Source: DATJPD01 sp036394195 | GTDB taxonomy: Bacteria > Pseudomonadota > Alphaproteobacteria > CACIAM-22H2 | Assembly (NCBI GenBank): GCA_036394195.1 | Contig: DASWFO010000037.1 | Coordinates: 1 to 8,025, forward strand | DNA length: 8,025 nucleotides | Direction of reading: 5' to 3' | In this document: piece after piece, positions 5,935-8,025 of the stretch | Layout of the letters: the number at the start of each line of letters is the position of its first letter | How positions within the stretch are numbered: the first letter of the stretch is position 1 | Program-made: the position numbers and the translations under genes | The notes under the pieces: generated by a model | Told to the model about the DNA's origin: nothing | The model's input: only the letters and a program-made list of their open reading frames with translations | The model's database searches: none

Positions 5935-6798
5935 TCAATGTTCCGCCAGCGTCGCGCCGTGCGAGCCCCACCAGTAGATGCAGCAGAACAGGAACAGCCA
6001 CACCACGTCGACGAAGTGCCAGTACCAGGCCGCGGCCTCGAAGCCGAAATGCCGCTCCGGCGTGAACTGGCCTTTCAGCGCGCGGATGAGGCACACGGTC
6101 AGGAAGGTCGTCCCGATGATGACGTGGAAGCCGTGGAAGCCGGTGGCCATGAAGAAGGTCGACGGATAGATGCCGCCTTTGAACGCGAACGGCGCGTGGC
6201 TGTACTCGTAGGCCTGGCAGGCGGTGAACGCGACGCCCAGCACGACCGTCAGCGCCAGACCGTAGATCAGAGACGGCCGGTTGTTCTCGCGCAAGGCGTG
6301 GTGCGCCCAGGTGACCGTGGTGCCCGATGTCAGCAGGATCAGCGTGTTGAGGAACGGCAGATCCCAGGGATTGAAGACATGGATCTCCTTGGGCGGCCAG
6401 ACGTCGCTGTTCGCATGCTCGGGGAACAGGGCGAAGTTGAAGAACGCCCAGAAGAACGCGACAAAGAACATCACCTCGGAGGCGATGAACAGGAACATGC
6501 CGTAGCGCAGGCCGAGCCGGGTCGGCGGCGTCAGCACGTGCCGGTTGCTCGATTCGTCGGCGACCGTGATCCACCACCCCGCCATGGTGAACAAGACCAG
6601 CAGGAGGCCCGGGGCGATGACCCACGCGCCGAGCTTCGTCAGGGTCGGCTCGAGGCCGCTGCCCCACATGTCGGGGTGCATATAGGCAAGCGCGCCGGCA
6701 AACATGATGAACGCCGAGATGGAGCCGATGATCGGCCACGGGCTCGGGTCCGGAACGTAATAGGGCTGCTTGATGCCGCTGCCGGTGATCGTCGCCAT
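5935..6798 (-). CDS. ctaE: Cytochrome c oxidase subunit III
   Basis: A complete 287-residue subunit III (CtaE/CoxC) of aa3-type cytochrome c oxidase. It has no redox centre; it stabilises the core and contacts the proton-uptake side of subunit I. Seven membrane helices are visible. The classic signature is RYGMFLFIASEVMFFVAFFW at 98-117 with the conserved membrane-embedded Glu108. Later signatures are NTLILLTSGTTVTWAHHAL (151-169), FFMATGFHGFHVIIGTTFL (215-233) and WYWHFVDVVWLFLF (258-271). The N-terminus MATITGSGIKQPYYVPDPSPWP is typical, supporting the ATG at 6798; AGAGAG (6803-6808) and GGGAG (6810-6814) are possible ribosome binding sites. It lies 47 bases after ctaG. A palindromic repeat separates it from the DUF983 gene. 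Subunits I and II would be expected upstream of ctaB, beyond the right edge. Confidence 0.97.
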   Translation of the reverse strand: MATITGSGIKQPYYVPDPSPWPIIGSISAFIMFAGALAYMHPDMWGSGLEPTLTKLGAWVIAPGLLLVLFTMAGWWITVADESSNRHVLTPPTRLGLRYGMFLFIASEVMFFVAFFWAFFNFALFPEHANSDVWPPKEIHVFNPWDLPFLNTLILLTSGTTVTWAHHALRENNRPSLIYGLALTVVLGVAFTACQAYEYSHAPFAFKGGIYPSTFFMATGFHGFHVIIGTTFLTVCLIRALKGQFTPERHFGFEAAAWYWHFVDVVWLFLFCCIYWWGSHGATLAEH

Positions 6799-6845
6799 GA
6801 TGCTCTCTACTCCCTGACTATCGAGTGCGGCCGCCGCCGCAAAGC

Positions 6846-7460
6846 TCAGTTGATCCGTTGCGCCGCCGGCGCGCCATCGCCCGCCGGTGCGCTCGAAAGC
6901 TTGTCCAGCCGCGCCTTCTCGTCCTTGGCGCGGAAAAACGTATACGACAAGGTGATGGTCGAGACATCGCGCAGGTTCGGATCCTTGTCGATCGCCGGAT
7001 CGACGAAGAACGACACGCCCATGTCGACGCTTTCACCGGGGTTCAGCGTCTGCTCGTTGAAGCAGAAGCAGGCGATTTTCTTGAAATAGGGGCCGGCCTT
7101 GAACGGCGTCACGTTGAACGTGGCGACGCCCACGCTCGGCTGCGGGCCCACGTTCCTGGCATGGAAATAGACCAGGCGGTCCTCGCCGACATGCACCCGG
7201 ACCCGCGATTCGTCGGGGACGCGGAAGTCCCACGGCAGATCCTGCCCCGCCACGTCGGCGTTGAAGCGCACCGTCACCACGCGCTGGCCGATCGCGGCCG
7301 GCGCCGTTTCGGCGCGCTGGGTCGTCCCGCCATAGCCGGTCACCTGGCAAAACACGCGATAGAGCGGGACGGCGGCGAAGGCGAGACCAGCCATCGCGAC
7401 CACGATGGCGCCCATCGCCAGCGCGGTCCGCCGATTGGCCGAGTTGCGCGCTCCGCTCAT
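6846..7460 (-). CDS. ctaG: Cytochrome c oxidase copper chaperone CtaG (Cox11)
   Basis: A complete 204-residue Cox11/CtaG protein, which delivers copper to the CuB site of oxidase subunit I. A short cytoplasmic N-terminus is followed by one membrane anchor at about 12-34 (ALAMGAIVVAMAGLAFAAVPLY). The periplasmic immunoglobulin-like domain comes next. All three functional cysteines are present: Cys38 in VPLYRVFCQVTGYGGTT and the copper-binding pair Cys131/Cys133 in KIACFCFNEQTLNPGE. MGVSFFVDPAIDKDP and ITLSYTFF near the C-terminus are family signatures. A Pro/Ala-rich tail follows and is probably unstructured. The ATG at 7460 overlaps the stop of the preceding 45-codon gene as ATGA, so translation is likely coupled. 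Confidence 0.97.
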   Translation of the reverse strand: MSGARNSANRRTALAMGAIVVAMAGLAFAAVPLYRVFCQVTGYGGTTQRAETAPAAIGQRVVTVRFNADVAGQDLPWDFRVPDESRVRVHVGEDRLVYFHARNVGPQPSVGVATFNVTPFKAGPYFKKIACFCFNEQTLNPGESVDMGVSFFVDPAIDKDPNLRDVSTITLSYTFFRAKDEKARLDKLSSAPAGDGAPAAQRIN

Positions 7461-7594
7461 TTCACGGCACCACCCATGCGCACGATGGTGATGATGAAGA
7501 ACAGCACCGCGACCCCCGCGATGGTCAGGCCGATCGCGATATTCTTGGCGCGACGCCGGCGGAGGAATTCATCGACGCTCATCACGGCATCCAT
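7457..7594 (-). CDS. Small single-span membrane protein, CoxF-like
   Basis: A 45-codon gene between ctaB and ctaG. It starts MDAVMSVDEFLRRRRAKN, with an RRRR cluster, followed by one hydrophobic helix (IAIGLTIAGVAVLFFIITIV, about 19-38) and a short RMGGAVK tail. Positive charge before the helix predicts the N-terminus in the cytoplasm. Its ATG overlaps the ctaB stop by one base (TGATG), and its stop overlaps the ctaG start (ATGA), so the reading frame fills the gap exactly, strong evidence that it is real. Small one-helix proteins in this position are annotated CoxF or oxidase assembly/small subunit proteins in alphaproteobacteria; the RRRR-helix-TIV layout fits, but short length makes the assignment tentative. 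A later in-frame ATG at 7582 is an alternative start. Confidence 0.82.
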   Translation of the reverse strand: MDAVMSVDEFLRRRRAKNIAIGLTIAGVAVLFFIITIVRMGGAVK

Positions 7595-8025
7595 CACGAG
7601 ACCACCGTCGGAACGCGGTCCAGCATCAAGAGCGCGAACAACAGGAAGAGGTAGGCGATCGAATACCCGAACAGCCGCTTTGCCGCCGTCTCCCCAGTGT
7701 CACGCCACACCGCGATGGCGCCGGCGAGGAACACCAGCCCGAGGACGGCAGCCCCGGCGAGATACAGAGCACCGGCGAGGCCCAGGAGCCAGGGGATCGC
7801 CGTCAGCGGCAGCATGACGAGCGTATAGAACAGGATCTGCCGCCGCGTCTCCGCGGGGCCGGCGGTCACCGGCAGCATCGGAATCCCGGCCATGGCATAG
7901 TCGCCGGCGCGATAGAGGGCCAGCGCCCAGAAGTGCGGCGGCGTCCACATGAAGATGATCGCGAACAGAGCGAGCGAGGCCAGCGAGACGTCGCCGCTCA
8001 CCGCCGCCCAGCCGATCATCGGCGG
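7594..8025 (-). CDS. ctaB: Protohaem IX farnesyltransferase, C-terminal part (partial)
   Basis: The last 143 codons of CtaB (Cox10), a roughly 300-residue membrane enzyme that attaches a farnesyl chain to haem B to make haem O, the precursor of haem A for aa3 oxidase. The 5' half lies beyond the right edge, and the frame is open to base 8025. The first visible residues PPMIGWAAVSGDVSL match the conserved PP-IGW region of the family. FMWTPPHFWALALYRAGDYAMAGIPMLPVTAG is the hallmark of the second conserved loop, with the Asp-Tyr and GIPMLPV residues. Several hydrophobic helices follow to a C-terminus ending RVPTVVS. The stop codon overlaps the start of the 45-codon gene by one base. The first Asp-rich prenyl-diphosphate motif cannot be checked here. 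Confidence 0.96.
   Translation of the reverse strand, partial: PPMIGWAAVSGDVSLASLALFAIIFMWTPPHFWALALYRAGDYAMAGIPMLPVTAGPAETRRQILFYTLVMLPLTAIPWLLGLAGALYLAGAAVLGLVFLAGAIAVWRDTGETAAKRLFGYSIAYLFLLFALLMLDRVPTVVS

Noticed and set aside
5524..7089. A 521-codon open frame on the plus strand opposite the DUF983 gene, ctaE and ctaG.
   Set aside because: It crosses three recognised genes and the palindromic repeat (where it gives the artefact HPTLSPRERV) and shows only charged low-complexity sequence typical of a shadow frame.
6825..7817. A 330-codon plus-strand frame opposite ctaG, the small gene and ctaB.
   Set aside because: It overlaps three oxidase assembly genes on the other strand and its translation is basic low-complexity sequence without any recognisable domain.
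1..8025. The possibility of a defence system, phage remnant, insertion sequence or biosynthetic cluster.
   Set aside because: No transposase, integrase, terminal repeats, CRISPR-like spacing or defence-type proteins are seen; nearly all coding sequence is assigned to envelope, respiration or detoxification genes.

Overview
This is a GC-rich, densely coding chromosomal stretch that looks alphaproteobacterial. The evidence is the gene order ctaB, small CoxF-like protein, ctaG, ctaE (subunit III), DUF983 protein, SURF1, which is a common alphaproteobacterial arrangement. A tamA-tamB pair and a CCCTCTCC/GGAGAGGG palindromic repeat of a type widespread in proteobacterial intergenic DNA are also present. 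Genus cannot be told from the sequence. No mobile element, CRISPR array, tRNA or rRNA gene was seen.

Layout. (1) 1-2463, minus strand: the first 219 codons of a TamB-like protein (running off the left edge), preceded by a full TamA-like Omp85 protein. Together they form an outer-membrane and envelope biogenesis module. (2) 2464-2702: an intergenic region with divergent genes on its two sides. (3) 2703-4244, plus strand: a small secreted protein of unknown function, an NTF2-like (DUF4440/SnoaL-type) protein and a beta-class-like glutathione S-transferase. (4) 4251-4276: a strong GC hairpin between convergent genes. (5) 4279-4734, minus: an Ohr-type organic hydroperoxide reductase. (6) 4779-8025, minus: the distal part of an aa3-type cytochrome c oxidase operon, reading ctaB (5' end missing), a 45-residue membrane protein, ctaG, ctaE, a DUF983 zinc-ribbon membrane protein and SURF1.

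How the genes work together. CtaB makes haem O, the precursor of haem A. CtaG (Cox11) delivers copper to CuB. SURF1 assists haem A insertion. CtaE is a structural subunit. The ctaB/small-ORF/ctaG junctions and the DUF983/SURF1 junction overlap by 1, 4 and 11 bases, which suggests translational coupling. Ohr and the GST are both thiol-based detoxification enzymes, but they lie on opposite strands and are probably separate units.

I found no convincing new biological system. The points most worth a second look are the 45-residue overlapping gene, the DUF983 protein inside the oxidase assembly operon, the palindromic repeat that sits directly before the DUF983 start, and the uncharacterised two-cysteine secreted protein beside tamA.
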